Positions 1-6,337 of a stretch of 9,468 nucleotides of DNA are shown here, piece by piece. How positions within the stretch are numbered: position 1 is the stretch's first letter; the number at the start of each line of letters is the position of its first letter. Origin of the DNA: an uncultured Collinsella sp. GTDB lineage: Bacteria > Actinomycetota > Coriobacteriia > Coriobacteriales > Coriobacteriaceae. A program made the position numbers and the translations under genes. The notes beneath the pieces are model-generated. The model was not told where the DNA came from, did not search any database, and saw nothing but the letters and a program-made list of their open reading frames with translations. The stretch spans positions 1 to 9,468 of the forward strand of contig CABUUB010000065.1 in NCBI GenBank assembly GCA_902494625.1. Reading direction: 5' to 3'.

Positions 1-71
1 CCCGCGGCGTCAAGGTGACGGCACAGTTCGTGCCCGCCGACAAGCCCGTCTCCGTCGCCGACCTCATCTAA
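1..71 (+). CDS. PTS mannose-family IIB subunit, C-terminal end (partial)
   Basis: This is the last 22 codons and TAA stop of a gene that starts before the window; the frame begins at base 3. The peptide ends VTAQFVPADKPVSVADLI. That resembles the C-terminus of mannose/fructose/sorbose-family IIB proteins, where a 'vP...a..l.dll' tail closes the domain. The IIC start lies 9 bases after the stop, so the two genes are in one operon. IIB would accept phosphate from IIA and pass it to the sugar entering through IIC/IID. The active-site histidine lies outside the window. The assignment rests on the tail and on the IIC-IID-IIA genes that follow. Confidence 0.75.
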   Translation, partial: RGVKVTAQFVPADKPVSVADLI

Positions 72-80
72 GGAGGGATC

Positions 81-866
81 ATGGTCAACTTCACTATCCT
101 GCAGGTCGTCCTTTTGACCCTGCTGGCCTTCATCAAGCACGTGGACTACTACGGCATCCCGATGATCTTCGTCAACTATGCCGTCTTCTGGGGCCTTATC
201 ACCGGCGTCGTCATGGGCGACTGGCAGACCGGCCTCGTCATCGGCGGCACCATCCAGCTCATGCAGCTCGGCGTCGCGGGCTTCGGAGGCTCGTCGATTC
301 CCGACTACGGCACGATGGCCATCATCGCCACCGCCTACGGCGTGACCCTGGGCGCGGACACGGGCCTCGCCATCGGCCTGCCGGTCGGCATGCTCGGCAT
401 CCAGCTCGACGTCATCGTCAAGATCCTCAACGGCTTCGTCGTCGAGAAGTCCCAGAAGTTCTGCGACGAGGGCAAGTTCAAGCAGATGAACGCCATCCTG
501 TGGGTCTGCCCCGTGCTCTTCGGCCTGTGCGCCGCCCTGCCCGTCTTTGTCTCCGTGACCCTCGGCCAGCCCGCCGTCAACTGGCTCCTCGAGGTTATGC
601 CCCAGTGGTTCCTCTCCGGCCTCACCCTCGCCGGCAAGATGCTCCCGGCCATCGGTATCGCCATGCTGCTCCGCTACATGCCCACCGGCAAGTACTTCCA
701 GTACCTGCTCGCCGGCTTCTTCCTCTCGGCCTTCCTGAACGTGCCCATCATCGGCGCCGCCATCGTCGGCGTTGCCCTCGCGATCGCGTTCTACCAGCGT
801 GCCGAGAGGGACACCGAGCTCGCCGCCCACGCTTCCGCAGACGCCTTCATCGGAGAGGATGAGTAA
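81..866 (+). CDS. PTS mannose/fructose/sorbose-family IIC membrane subunit
   Basis: This 261-residue membrane protein is one of the two channel subunits of a mannose-family phosphotransferase permease, which imports and phosphorylates a sugar. Several hydrophobic segments are visible, at roughly residues 5-20, 25-60, 75-105, 140-160, 180-195 and 205-235. The stretch around residues 45-70 (MGDWQTGLVIGGTIQLMQLG) is typical of the IIC family, as is the following glycine-rich GFGGSSIPDYGTMAI segment. The length is normal for the family. The ATG start follows a strong AAGGAGG site at bases 70-76. The C-terminus is a short charged cytoplasmic tail. The IID start lies 2 bases after this stop, so the pair is probably translationally coupled. 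The sugar cannot be read from this subunit alone; the downstream glycosidase and fructokinase-like gene suggest a fructose-containing substrate. Confidence 0.93.
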   Translation: MVNFTILQVVLLTLLAFIKHVDYYGIPMIFVNYAVFWGLITGVVMGDWQTGLVIGGTIQLMQLGVAGFGGSSIPDYGTMAIIATAYGVTLGADTGLAIGLPVGMLGIQLDVIVKILNGFVVEKSQKFCDEGKFKQMNAILWVCPVLFGLCAALPVFVSVTLGQPAVNWLLEVMPQWFLSGLTLAGKMLPAIGIAMLLRYMPTGKYFQYLLAGFFLSAFLNVPIIGAAIVGVALAIAFYQRAERDTELAAHASADAFIGEDE

Positions 867-868
867 CC

Positions 869-1699
869 ATGGAAAACGAGAACATCACCGCCGCCGAGGG
901 CAAGCCCTCCGGCTATAAGGTCACCAAGAAGGACCTGCGCAACGCGAACTGGCGCTGGCTCATGAGCGTGTGCACCTTCAACTACCAGACCCAGCAGGGC
1001 GCCTCGGTCGCCTACGCCCTCTCGCCGATCCTGAGGAAGATCTACACGAACGACGAGGACTATAAGCAAGCGCTCAACAACCACTTCCGCTACTACAACA
1101 CCCAGCCTTGGCTCGCCGCCATCATCCTCGGCGCCTGCGTGGCCATGGAGGAGCGTGACGGCCTCGCGGCGGCGGACGCCGTCCAAGACCTGAAGATCGG
1201 CACCATGGGACCGCTCGCCGGCGTCGGCGACTCCCTGCTCATGACCATGATCCCGACCATCATGGGCTCCATCGCCGCCTATATGGCCATCGAGGGCAAC
1301 CCCGTGGGAGCCGGCATCTGGTTCGCGCTCATCCTGGCCATCTTCTGGGTCCGCATGCACGCCCTCGAGTTCGGCTACAAGCAGGGTGTGAAGCTCGTCA
1401 CCGACTTCAGCGAGAAGCTTCCCAACCTCACTGCCGCCGCCTCCGTGCTCGGCCTCACCGTGGTCGGCTGCCTCATCGCCTCGGTCATCGGCGTCACCTG
1501 CCCGATTAGCTTCAGCTTCGGCGACGTCTCGATGGAGATTCAGCCGCTGCTCGACAAGATCCTGCCTGCCATGATCCCCGCCGCCATCACGGGAAGCGCG
1601 TATTACCTTCTTACCAAGAAGAACGCGAGCATGACGGCCCTCATCCTCGTGGTGATCGTCCTCGCGATGGTCGCCTCCGCCGCCGGCATCCTCGCCTAG
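869..1699 (+). CDS. PTS mannose/fructose/sorbose-family IID membrane subunit
   Basis: This 276-residue protein is the second membrane subunit of the same permease, working with IIC. It has an N-terminal cytoplasmic part with the IID motif FNYQTQQGASVAYALSPILR at about residues 37-56. LNNHFRYYNTQPWLAAIILG follows at about 70-89. The family signature KIGTMGPLAGVGDSL sits at about 109-123. Hydrophobic segments occur near residues 120-145, 150-165, 190-215, 230-245 and at the C-terminal end (about 255-276). Length and motif order are those of intact IID proteins. The start is the ATG 2 bases after the IIC stop; a GGAGAGG site lies inside the end of IIC. IID and IIC lie next to each other, as is usual in this family. 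Confidence 0.93.
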   Translation: MENENITAAEGKPSGYKVTKKDLRNANWRWLMSVCTFNYQTQQGASVAYALSPILRKIYTNDEDYKQALNNHFRYYNTQPWLAAIILGACVAMEERDGLAAADAVQDLKIGTMGPLAGVGDSLLMTMIPTIMGSIAAYMAIEGNPVGAGIWFALILAIFWVRMHALEFGYKQGVKLVTDFSEKLPNLTAAASVLGLTVVGCLIASVIGVTCPISFSFGDVSMEIQPLLDKILPAMIPAAITGSAYYLLTKKNASMTALILVVIVLAMVASAAGILA

Positions 1700-1725
1700 C
1701 TTCGACCCAAGAGATTGGTGAATCA

Positions 1726-2124
1726 ATGAGAAAGATAGTTGTGGCGAGCCATTCCCTTCTCGCCCAGGGCTTCAAGGACACCCTCGAGTTCCTTACGGGT
1801 AAGAGCGACGCCGTCAACGCCGTGTGCGCCTACGTGAACGACAACGGCGAGGGGCTCGACGCGGCGGTCGAGGCTGCGCTTTCGGGCACTGACGAGGTCG
1901 TCGTTCTTACCGACGCGCTCGGCGGCAGTGTGAACCAGCGCTTCTCCCGCTTCGCCTCCGACCGGATCCACGTGATCGCGGGTGTCAACCTCCCGCTCGC
2001 CATGACGGTCGCGCTCGCGCGCCCCGACGAGAAACTCGACTTCGACGCCCTCGTCGACGAGGCGCGCCAGCAGATCGTCTACGTGAACGGTGCCAGTTCC
2101 GCCGAGTGCGAAGACGACGAATAG
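1726..2124 (+). CDS. PTS mannose-family IIA phosphocarrier domain protein
   Basis: This 132-residue cytoplasmic protein carries phosphate from HPr to IIB. The N-terminus MRKIVVASHSLLAQGF shows the mannose-family IIA pattern: a first beta strand followed by the phosphorylated histidine, here His9. DEVVVLTDALGGSVNQRF at about residues 55-72 corresponds to the conserved 'lvD..ggsp.n' region. GVNLPLAMTVALAR follows at about 86-99. It is a stand-alone IIA of normal length. The gap after IID is 26 bases, and the ribosome binding site is weak (a poor AAGAGA-like match upstream of the ATG), unlike the strong sites of the neighbouring genes. The GH172 gene begins 12 bases after the stop, so the enzyme appears to be co-transcribed with the transporter. 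Confidence 0.88.
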   Translation: MRKIVVASHSLLAQGFKDTLEFLTGKSDAVNAVCAYVNDNGEGLDAAVEAALSGTDEVVVLTDALGGSVNQRFSRFASDRIHVIAGVNLPLAMTVALARPDEKLDFDALVDEARQQIVYVNGASSAECEDDE

Positions 2125-2136
2125 AGGAGGTCGACG

Positions 2137-3261
2137 ATGAGAGAGTTCCTTAAAGACGTGTGGATGCACGGCGGTGAGGAAAGCCGCGCCATCACCCCCG
2201 AGAACATCACGGGCGAGAAGGGCCGCGCCGCCATGTCGGCCAGCCACCTCGGCGTCGGCCGCAAGGGCTCGTGCTGCGTGCCCCTTGAGTCCGGCGAGAC
2301 CATCACGCTCGCGGACATCGAGGGCCCCGGCATCATCCGCCACATCTGGATGACCGTCCCCGACAAGACCGCCGCCGGCAGCTTCGTCATGCGCGACCTC
2401 GTGCTGCGCTTCTACTGGGACGACGAGGAGACCCCCTCGGTCGAGTGCCCTGTCGGCGACTTCTTCTGCAACGGCTTCGGTGAGCGCGCCATCGTCAACT
2501 CGATGCCCATCTGCGTGAACCCGACGGGCGGCATGAACTGCTACTTCGAGATGCCTTTCAGGAAGCACGCCAAGGTCACGCTTACGAGCGAGCACCCCGG
2601 GTTCATTAAGTACATCTTCTACACGTTCAACTACGCGCTCACCGACGTGCCGGACGACGCCATGTACTTCCACGCCCGTTTTAACCGCGAGCGCAGCACC
2701 CGCAGGGGCGTCGACTACACCGTGCTCGACGGCGTGCGCGGTAAGGGCTACTACGTCGGCACCTACATGGCCCTGTGCGCTCTGGAGCGCTATTGGTGGG
2801 GCGAGGGCGAGATGAAGTTCTTCCTCGACGGCGACGAGGAGTTCCCCACGGTCACCTCGACGGGAGCCGAGGACTACTTCGGCGGTGCCTGGGCCTTCCT
2901 CGACAGGCCGCCCCACGCGCTGCCCGAGGCGCAGTGCTTCAACACACTGTTCGCCGGCTACCCGTACCGCTCGACGCGCGACGCCACGCGCGACCGCTTC
3001 AGCGCGGGCAAGCCGAACCCGAACCCGATGCTCGCGACCAACGACGACGCGCTGCCCAGGCACGGCCTCTACAGGTGGCACCTTCCCGACCCGATCTCGT
3101 TCAAGGAGGACCTGCGCGTGACGTTCCAGGACCTCGGCAACGACGACATCAAGCTCTACGAGCGCGAGGACGACATCTCCACCGTCGCCTACTGGTACCA
3201 AAGCGAGCCGCACGCCGTGCTCGCCCCGTTTGCCGCAAGGCAGGACCGCGTGCCCAGGTAG
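2137..3261 (+). CDS. DUF2961 / GH172-family glycoside hydrolase, cytoplasmic
   Basis: This 374-residue protein belongs to DUF2961, now glycoside hydrolase family GH172. Known members are the Bifidobacterium alpha-D-fructofuranosidase / difructose dianhydride I synthase-hydrolase and bacterial alpha-D-arabinofuranosidases. Visible family features include SRAITPENITGEKG near residue 16 and GPGIIRHIWMTVPDK at about 64-78. The catalytic region has GEGEMKFFLDGDEEFP (about 222-237) followed by TSTGAEDYFGGAW (about 240-252). By comparison with the family, Glu223 and Glu245 are the likely catalytic pair (my alignment by eye; one extra residue lies in the DGDEE loop). No signal peptide or membrane segment is seen, so it should act in the cytoplasm on sugar delivered by the PTS. 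The GAGGAGG site just upstream supports this ATG. The alternative substrate is an arabinofuranoside, but the fructokinase-like neighbour favours fructose. Confidence 0.88.
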   Translation: MREFLKDVWMHGGEESRAITPENITGEKGRAAMSASHLGVGRKGSCCVPLESGETITLADIEGPGIIRHIWMTVPDKTAAGSFVMRDLVLRFYWDDEETPSVECPVGDFFCNGFGERAIVNSMPICVNPTGGMNCYFEMPFRKHAKVTLTSEHPGFIKYIFYTFNYALTDVPDDAMYFHARFNRERSTRRGVDYTVLDGVRGKGYYVGTYMALCALERYWWGEGEMKFFLDGDEEFPTVTSTGAEDYFGGAWAFLDRPPHALPEAQCFNTLFAGYPYRSTRDATRDRFSAGKPNPNPMLATNDDALPRHGLYRWHLPDPISFKEDLRVTFQDLGNDDIKLYEREDDISTVAYWYQSEPHAVLAPFAARQDRVPR

Positions 3262-3291
3262 GGTCGCCTCGAAACAAGCCAACGTTATGGG

Positions 3292-3326
3292 CGCCCGCGG
3301 TTGACCATGACTGCGGGCGTTTCTTT
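3292..3326 (+). terminator. Intrinsic terminator between GH172 and kinase genes
   Basis: The arms CGCCCGC (3292-3298) and GCGGGCG (3313-3319) form a 7-bp GC stem, followed directly by TTTCTTT (3320-3326). It sits in the 79-base gap before the kinase gene, just ahead of its ribosome binding site. It could lower expression of the kinase relative to the transporter, or separate two transcription units. No clear promoter is seen between it and the kinase start. Confidence 0.7.
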
Positions 3327-3340
3327 GTAAGGAGGATCAC

Positions 3341-4225
3341 ATGAGCGAAAAGCAAATGAGGCTCGGCGCCCTCGAGGCCGGCGGGACCAAGATGGTCTGT
3401 GCCGTGGTGTCCGGCGACGGCGAGGTCCTCGACCGTATGGAGACCCCGACGCTTACGCCCGCCGAGACCGTCCCGCAAATGGTCGAGTGGTTCACCGCCC
3501 GCGATGTGAACGCGTTGGGCATCGGCGCCTTCGGCCCGACCTGCGTCGACCCCAACGATGAGCGCTACGGTTCCATCCTCCAGACGCCCAAGCTCGCGTG
3601 GCGAGGCTATGGTCTTCGCGCCGCGTTCGCCGACGCCCTCGGGATTCCGGTGACCTACGACACGGACGTGAACGTTGCCTGCCTCGGCGAAGTAGTCTTC
3701 GGCTGCTGCAAGGGGCTCGAGGACGCCGTCTACGTGACCATCGGCACCGGCGTGGGCGCGGGCGTCATGTGCGCGGGCAGGCTCCTTCACGGCATGCTGC
3801 ACCCCGAGGCCGGCCACATGCTGGTAAGGACCCGTCCCACCGAGGAGGGACGCTGCGTCTGCCCGAGCCACGCGAGCTGTCTCGAGGGCCTCGCCTCCGG
3901 CCCCGCCATCGCCGCGCGCTGGGGAAAGCCCGCGGCCGAGCTCGCGGACAACGCTGAGGTGTGGGCGCTCGAGGGGGATTATCTGGGGCAGATGTGCGCG
4001 AACCTCGTGCTCATGTACTCGCCTCGCCGTATCGTCCTCGGCGGCGGCGTGATGCACCAGGAGCAGCTCTACGGCATCGTCCGCAAGAAGACCCTCGAAT
4101 ATCTGGGTGGCTACATCCAGACCGCCGAGCTTAAGGACATAGAGAGCTACATCTGCGCCCCGGGCTGCGGCGGCGACCAAGGAATCCTTGGCGCGGCCGA
4201 GCTGGCAAGAAGGGCGCTCGCGTAA
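3341..4225 (+). CDS. ROK-family sugar kinase, fructokinase type
   Basis: This 294-residue cytoplasmic kinase most likely makes fructose 6-phosphate from fructose and ATP. It closely resembles the Bacillus-type ROK fructokinase subgroup (YdhR-like): the phosphate loop reads LEAGGTKMVCAV (residues 11-22), with Glu in place of the usual Asp. YGSILQTPKLAWRGY and YDTDVNVACLGEVVFG follow, the latter with the likely catalytic Asp109. The structural zinc site is intact: His159 in EAGHMLV, then Cys174, His177 and Cys180 in CPSHASC. GLASGPAIAARWG, PRRIVLGGGVM and a C-terminal GGDQGILGAAELA complete the fold. The start follows a good AAGGAGG site. Other ROK specificities (glucose, mannose) are possible, but this zinc-site pattern and sequence favour fructose. 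It is the last gene before a strong terminator. Confidence 0.9.
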   Translation: MSEKQMRLGALEAGGTKMVCAVVSGDGEVLDRMETPTLTPAETVPQMVEWFTARDVNALGIGAFGPTCVDPNDERYGSILQTPKLAWRGYGLRAAFADALGIPVTYDTDVNVACLGEVVFGCCKGLEDAVYVTIGTGVGAGVMCAGRLLHGMLHPEAGHMLVRTRPTEEGRCVCPSHASCLEGLASGPAIAARWGKPAAELADNAEVWALEGDYLGQMCANLVLMYSPRRIVLGGGVMHQEQLYGIVRKKTLEYLGGYIQTAELKDIESYICAPGCGGDQGILGAAELARRALA

Positions 4226-4257
4226 CTTGCGCTCTCTCCGCCATACAACGCGTTAAG

Positions 4258-4307
4258 AAAAGACGAGCGCTTCTTGCCAATTGGGCGGCAAGAAGCGCTC
4301 GTCTTTT
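4258..4307. terminator. Perfect 21-bp hairpin terminator
   Basis: The arms at 4258-4278 and 4287-4307 are exact reverse complements (21 bp) around an 8-base loop. The stem begins with AAAA and ends with TTTT, and a further run of five T follows at 4311-4315. It ends the sugar operon on the + strand. The A run on the opposite side also makes it usable for the - strand methyltransferase cluster, whose last gene ends at 4321. Confidence 0.93.
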
Positions 4308-4320
4308 GCATTTTTGTCTC

Positions 4321-5151
4321 TCAAAATCTTATTTTCACGATTTGCATTTTCATCCCTTTGTCACCGACCCTTGCGAGAAACCGGAAAAAGCCGCTGACAG
4401 AAGGGTCTCTCAAATCGTTGTAACCCAGCATATAGCCGCGACTTGTGACCTGCAGACGGCTGTCCCACGCGCCGATTTCCTTGGCGGCATCCGAAACCGC
4501 AAAATATGCCCCCACATCCTTGATTTTTGCAGTCCTAAGCCATGTTTTTGCGATCATCTTTACTGCCGTCCGATTGGCGGCATCAAAGACCAGCACACCG
4601 CATGGGAAAGCGTTCGCCATTCCCCGCACCAGTTCCCGGACCTCCTGGGTCAGAAAGTAATAGAACACCCCGGAGGCAAAGAACACCGCCCCGCCGGAGG
4701 CATCGATTTTGCCAAACCATGCGGTGTCTTTCAGGTCGCAGGGGATATTTTGTTCCCGATCCCCGGCAGGCAGTAGCTGCTGCCGCAAGGCAATCACATC
4801 CGGGAAGTCCAGATTGTAGATCTTGCATCTACCGTTGTCGCAGGTTCTGCCGGTGTTGTCCAACCCGCAGCCCAGATTGACCACCGCCGCATTGGGATGG
4901 CCTTTCAGGTAATCCCGCACCTCGAAAGCAAGGTCACTCTGCCGCATGGCCACCTCCAGCGCACCAAAGCGCTGCATCAGGCTGCGGGAGTTTTTCTCTG
5001 CCTCTGAAAATTCGTAGTCGATCTGGTCGAGCAGGCGAACCGCTGTTTCATCCCTGTAAAGGTTCGGGTACAGCTCCGTACACAGCTTTCGGGAATACAG
5101 CGGGAGGATCAGCGTTTCTTGCACGGTGTTTTTCTCAATTTTACATTTCAT
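4321..5151 (-). CDS. Class I SAM methyltransferase, LCM (leucine carboxyl methyltransferase-like) family
   Basis: This 276-residue protein matches the LCM-type SAM-dependent methyltransferases common in gut Firmicutes; its true methyl acceptor is unknown. The N-terminal region MKCKIEKNTVQETLILPLYS is followed by a SAM-binding core with VVNLGCGLDNTGRTCDNG near residues 90-107 and the acidic strand YNLDFPDV near 115-122. GVFYYFLTQEVREL (about 160-175) and LVFDAANRTAVKM (about 187-199) follow. I chose the ATG at 5151 because GAGGAA lies 7 bases upstream and homologous proteins start here. The open frame runs a further 58 codons upstream, but that part overlaps the preceding small gene out of frame. 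Base composition is visibly less GC-rich than in the flanking genes, which suggests transfer. It is the third gene of the cluster. Confidence 0.82.
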   Translation of the reverse strand: MKCKIEKNTVQETLILPLYSRKLCTELYPNLYRDETAVRLLDQIDYEFSEAEKNSRSLMQRFGALEVAMRQSDLAFEVRDYLKGHPNAAVVNLGCGLDNTGRTCDNGRCKIYNLDFPDVIALRQQLLPAGDREQNIPCDLKDTAWFGKIDASGGAVFFASGVFYYFLTQEVRELVRGMANAFPCGVLVFDAANRTAVKMIAKTWLRTAKIKDVGAYFAVSDAAKEIGAWDSRLQVTSRGYMLGYNDLRDPSVSGFFRFLARVGDKGMKMQIVKIRF

Positions 5152-5162
5152 AGGTTTCTTCC

Positions 5163-5417
5163 TCAGTGAATAAAAACTGTCATAAGTGCCGCCGCCAGCA
5201 CAGCCGCTATGACCGTCATGCCTATCGCCATGTGCAGGATGGATGCAAAAATGTTTGCCCCGCCGCCGCAGCCGCAATCCAGCACCTTGGCATTTGGCGC
5301 AAGTCGTAGAAATTGAAGTCCCCACTGCGCCACAGGGCTGTGGCCCAGATTCATCATGGCAACCATAAGTTTTCCGCCGAGGCCCACGGGCTTGCGGGTG
5401 TTTTCAAAGAACGACAT
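5163..5417 (-). pseudogene. Truncated SAM methyltransferase fused to an unrelated hydrophobic tail
   Basis: The 84-codon frame begins MSFFENTRKPVGLGGKLMVA and reaches the SAM-binding motif VLDCGCGGGANI at about residues 45-56, as in a class I methyltransferase of normal N-terminal form. A complete protein would continue for well over 100 more residues. Here it switches abruptly to a hydrophobic tail (FASILHMAIGMTVIAAVLAA and on to MTVFIH) that looks like the last transmembrane helix of a different membrane protein. The simplest explanation is a deletion joining the start of a methyltransferase gene to the end of a membrane protein gene. The start ATG at 5417 has a GGAGAGG site and overlaps the upstream gene by 14 bases; the next gene begins 11 bases after its stop. 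It can probably be translated, but it cannot be an active methyltransferase. Confidence 0.72.
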
Positions 5418-6033
5418 CTGGCCTCTCCGATTTCGTGCATTCCGCATAGGTCAACGGGAACGAGGCCTTCAGCACCGCGCTTTTCTGCACCGCCCAGCCG
5501 TTTTGACGCAGGAAACGTAGGTATTCCTCGCTTGTCCACCTGCTGTGGAGGGGGAATCCCGCCATACTCATGAAAAAGGCTTTTGCCTTGCCGGAAACCG
5601 AGTTTCCCGCGTGGGTGAAGGTTGGCGCGATGAGCACGCCGTCGTCCTTCAGCACCCGCCTGATTTCTTGTAGGGCCTTTTCCGGATGCGGCACTATGTG
5701 AAGCGCGTTGGACGCGATCACCACTTCGAAGGACTTCTGTGCATAGGGCAGGCGGAACATATCTTGTACGGAAAAGTGCAGCTTTGCGGATTGATTGTCC
5801 CGCTTTGCTTCAAGGATCATCTTTGCAGAAGCGTCTGTAGCTTCGATGTGTGCCGCCGCATTCACGATGCTCTTTGCGATAAGCCCCGTGCCGGTGGCAA
5901 CCTCCAGTACGGTTTTTGCTTTCACTACCGGCCTGATCAGCTCATACATCTTCTCATACGCCGCCCGGTCCTTTCGCATGAAACGGTCGTACCGACCGGC
6001 ATTCTTGTCCCAGAAGCCCTTGCGTCCGTGCAT
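5404..6033 (-). CDS. Class I SAM-dependent methyltransferase (UbiE/Methyltransf_11-like)
   Basis: This 209-residue protein has the layout of a small class I SAM methyltransferase. FWDKNAGRYDRFMRKD lies near the N-terminus. Motif I is TVLEVATGTGLIAKSI at about residues 41-56, and the acidic IEATDASAKMI follows at about 64-74. FEVVIASNALHIVPHPEKAL is at about 102-121, and LKDDGVLIAPTF at about 128-139. The substrate is unknown. I prefer the ATG at 6033, preceded by a G-rich stretch, over a TTG five codons upstream. It is the first gene of the - strand cluster, and its end overlaps the next start by 14 bases. Base composition is less GC-rich than in the sugar operon, and similar proteins are typical of low-GC gut Firmicutes, so the cluster was probably acquired horizontally. 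Confidence 0.82.
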   Translation of the reverse strand: MHGRKGFWDKNAGRYDRFMRKDRAAYEKMYELIRPVVKAKTVLEVATGTGLIAKSIVNAAAHIEATDASAKMILEAKRDNQSAKLHFSVQDMFRLPYAQKSFEVVIASNALHIVPHPEKALQEIRRVLKDDGVLIAPTFTHAGNSVSGKAKAFFMSMAGFPLHSRWTSEEYLRFLRQNGWAVQKSAVLKASFPLTYAECTKSERPDVVL

Positions 6034-6050
6034 GGCTGTCGCCCCCAAAC

Positions 6051-6068
6051 AGTTAGAGCTATCTAACT
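6051..6068. promoter_or_regulatory. Palindrome AGTTAGA-N4-TCTAACT, possible operator
   Basis: Two perfect 7-base arms (6051-6057 and 6062-6068) flank GCTA. The site lies about 18 bases upstream of the methyltransferase ATG at 6033. On the - strand it overlaps a TATAGT sequence that would serve as a -10 box. A dimeric repressor bound here would block the cluster's promoter. The regulator is not in the window. Confidence 0.5.
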
Positions 6069-6090
6069 ATAACACACGAATCATGCAGCA

Positions 6091-6110
6091 AAATAAGGCT
6101 AACCTTATTT
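6091..6110. promoter_or_regulatory. Palindrome AAATAAGG-N4-CCTTATTT, DtxR-like half-site
   Basis: Perfect 8-base arms (6091-6098, 6103-6110) flank CTAA, upstream of the putative -10 of the methyltransferase cluster and near the expected -35. The stretch AGGCTAACCTTA differs at one base from one half of the DtxR/IdeR iron box (AGGCTAACCTAA), but the other half does not match, so iron control is only suggested. Confidence 0.4.
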
Positions 6111-6116
6111 CTTGGC

Positions 6117-6253
6117 TAAGATGCATCTCTTCGGTTTTCGCTTATAACGGCGCGAGTCAGATACTAGGCTGGAGCTGAAGAAGGAGCTTGGCGGACAGGT
6201 AGGTCGATACCGGTTCCCGGAACGGTGATCCAGCCAATTACACCAGGGCTCTA
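6117..6253 (-). pseudogene. Class B sortase remnant
   Basis: Read on the - strand from 6250, the peptide SPGVIGWITVPGTGIDLPV followed by RQ closely matches the N-terminal part of class B sortases, where '(N)PDvvGWI.vPGTnIdyPVvQ' precedes the catalytic barrel. A stop codon lies directly upstream (6251-6253), with LFPLND before it. Another stop follows at 6164-6166, after which the same frame gives YLTRAVISENRRDAS before a third stop. That may be the decayed continuation 'YL..d' of the sortase. No catalytic His or Cys region is present. A full sortase would attach surface proteins to the cell wall; this is only a short fossil, which suggests a deleted surface-protein locus. The central motif is distinctive; the extent at either end is uncertain. 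Confidence 0.5.
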
Positions 6254-6280
6254 GTCATTGAGTGGGAATAGAAAATTCCT

Positions 6281-6331
6281 TAGTTATGGGGGTATAAATT
6301 TGATTTCCTTCAGGATAAACCCCCATGACTA
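6281..6331. repeat. 51-nt imperfect palindrome (13-bp arms)
   Basis: TAGTTATGGGGGT (6281-6293) and ACCCCCATGACTA (6319-6331) pair along 13 positions, with a single G-U wobble, around a 25-base AT-rich loop. The loop contains a smaller TCCT/AGGA pairing. There is no T run after it, so it is not a classical terminator. It may be a structured RNA element, a mobile-element end or a recombination site. I cannot assign it. Confidence 0.6.
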
Positions 6332-6337
6332 TATGAA

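Noticed and set aside
1723..3282. A 519-codon open frame on the - strand opposite IIA and GH172
   Set aside because: It is an antisense shadow caused by strong GC bias; the + strand genes have clear family motifs and ribosome sites.
5152..5325. A 58-codon N-terminal extension of the LCM methyltransferase
   Set aside because: It overlaps the truncated methyltransferase in another frame, shows no homology, and the ATG at 5151 has a good ribosome site.
6167..6235. A 7-bp acceptor-like pairing GGCTGGA/TCCAGCC at tRNA-like spacing
   Set aside because: There is no T arm with GGTTCRA, no credible anticodon or D arm, and the same bases encode the sortase-like peptide on the - strand.
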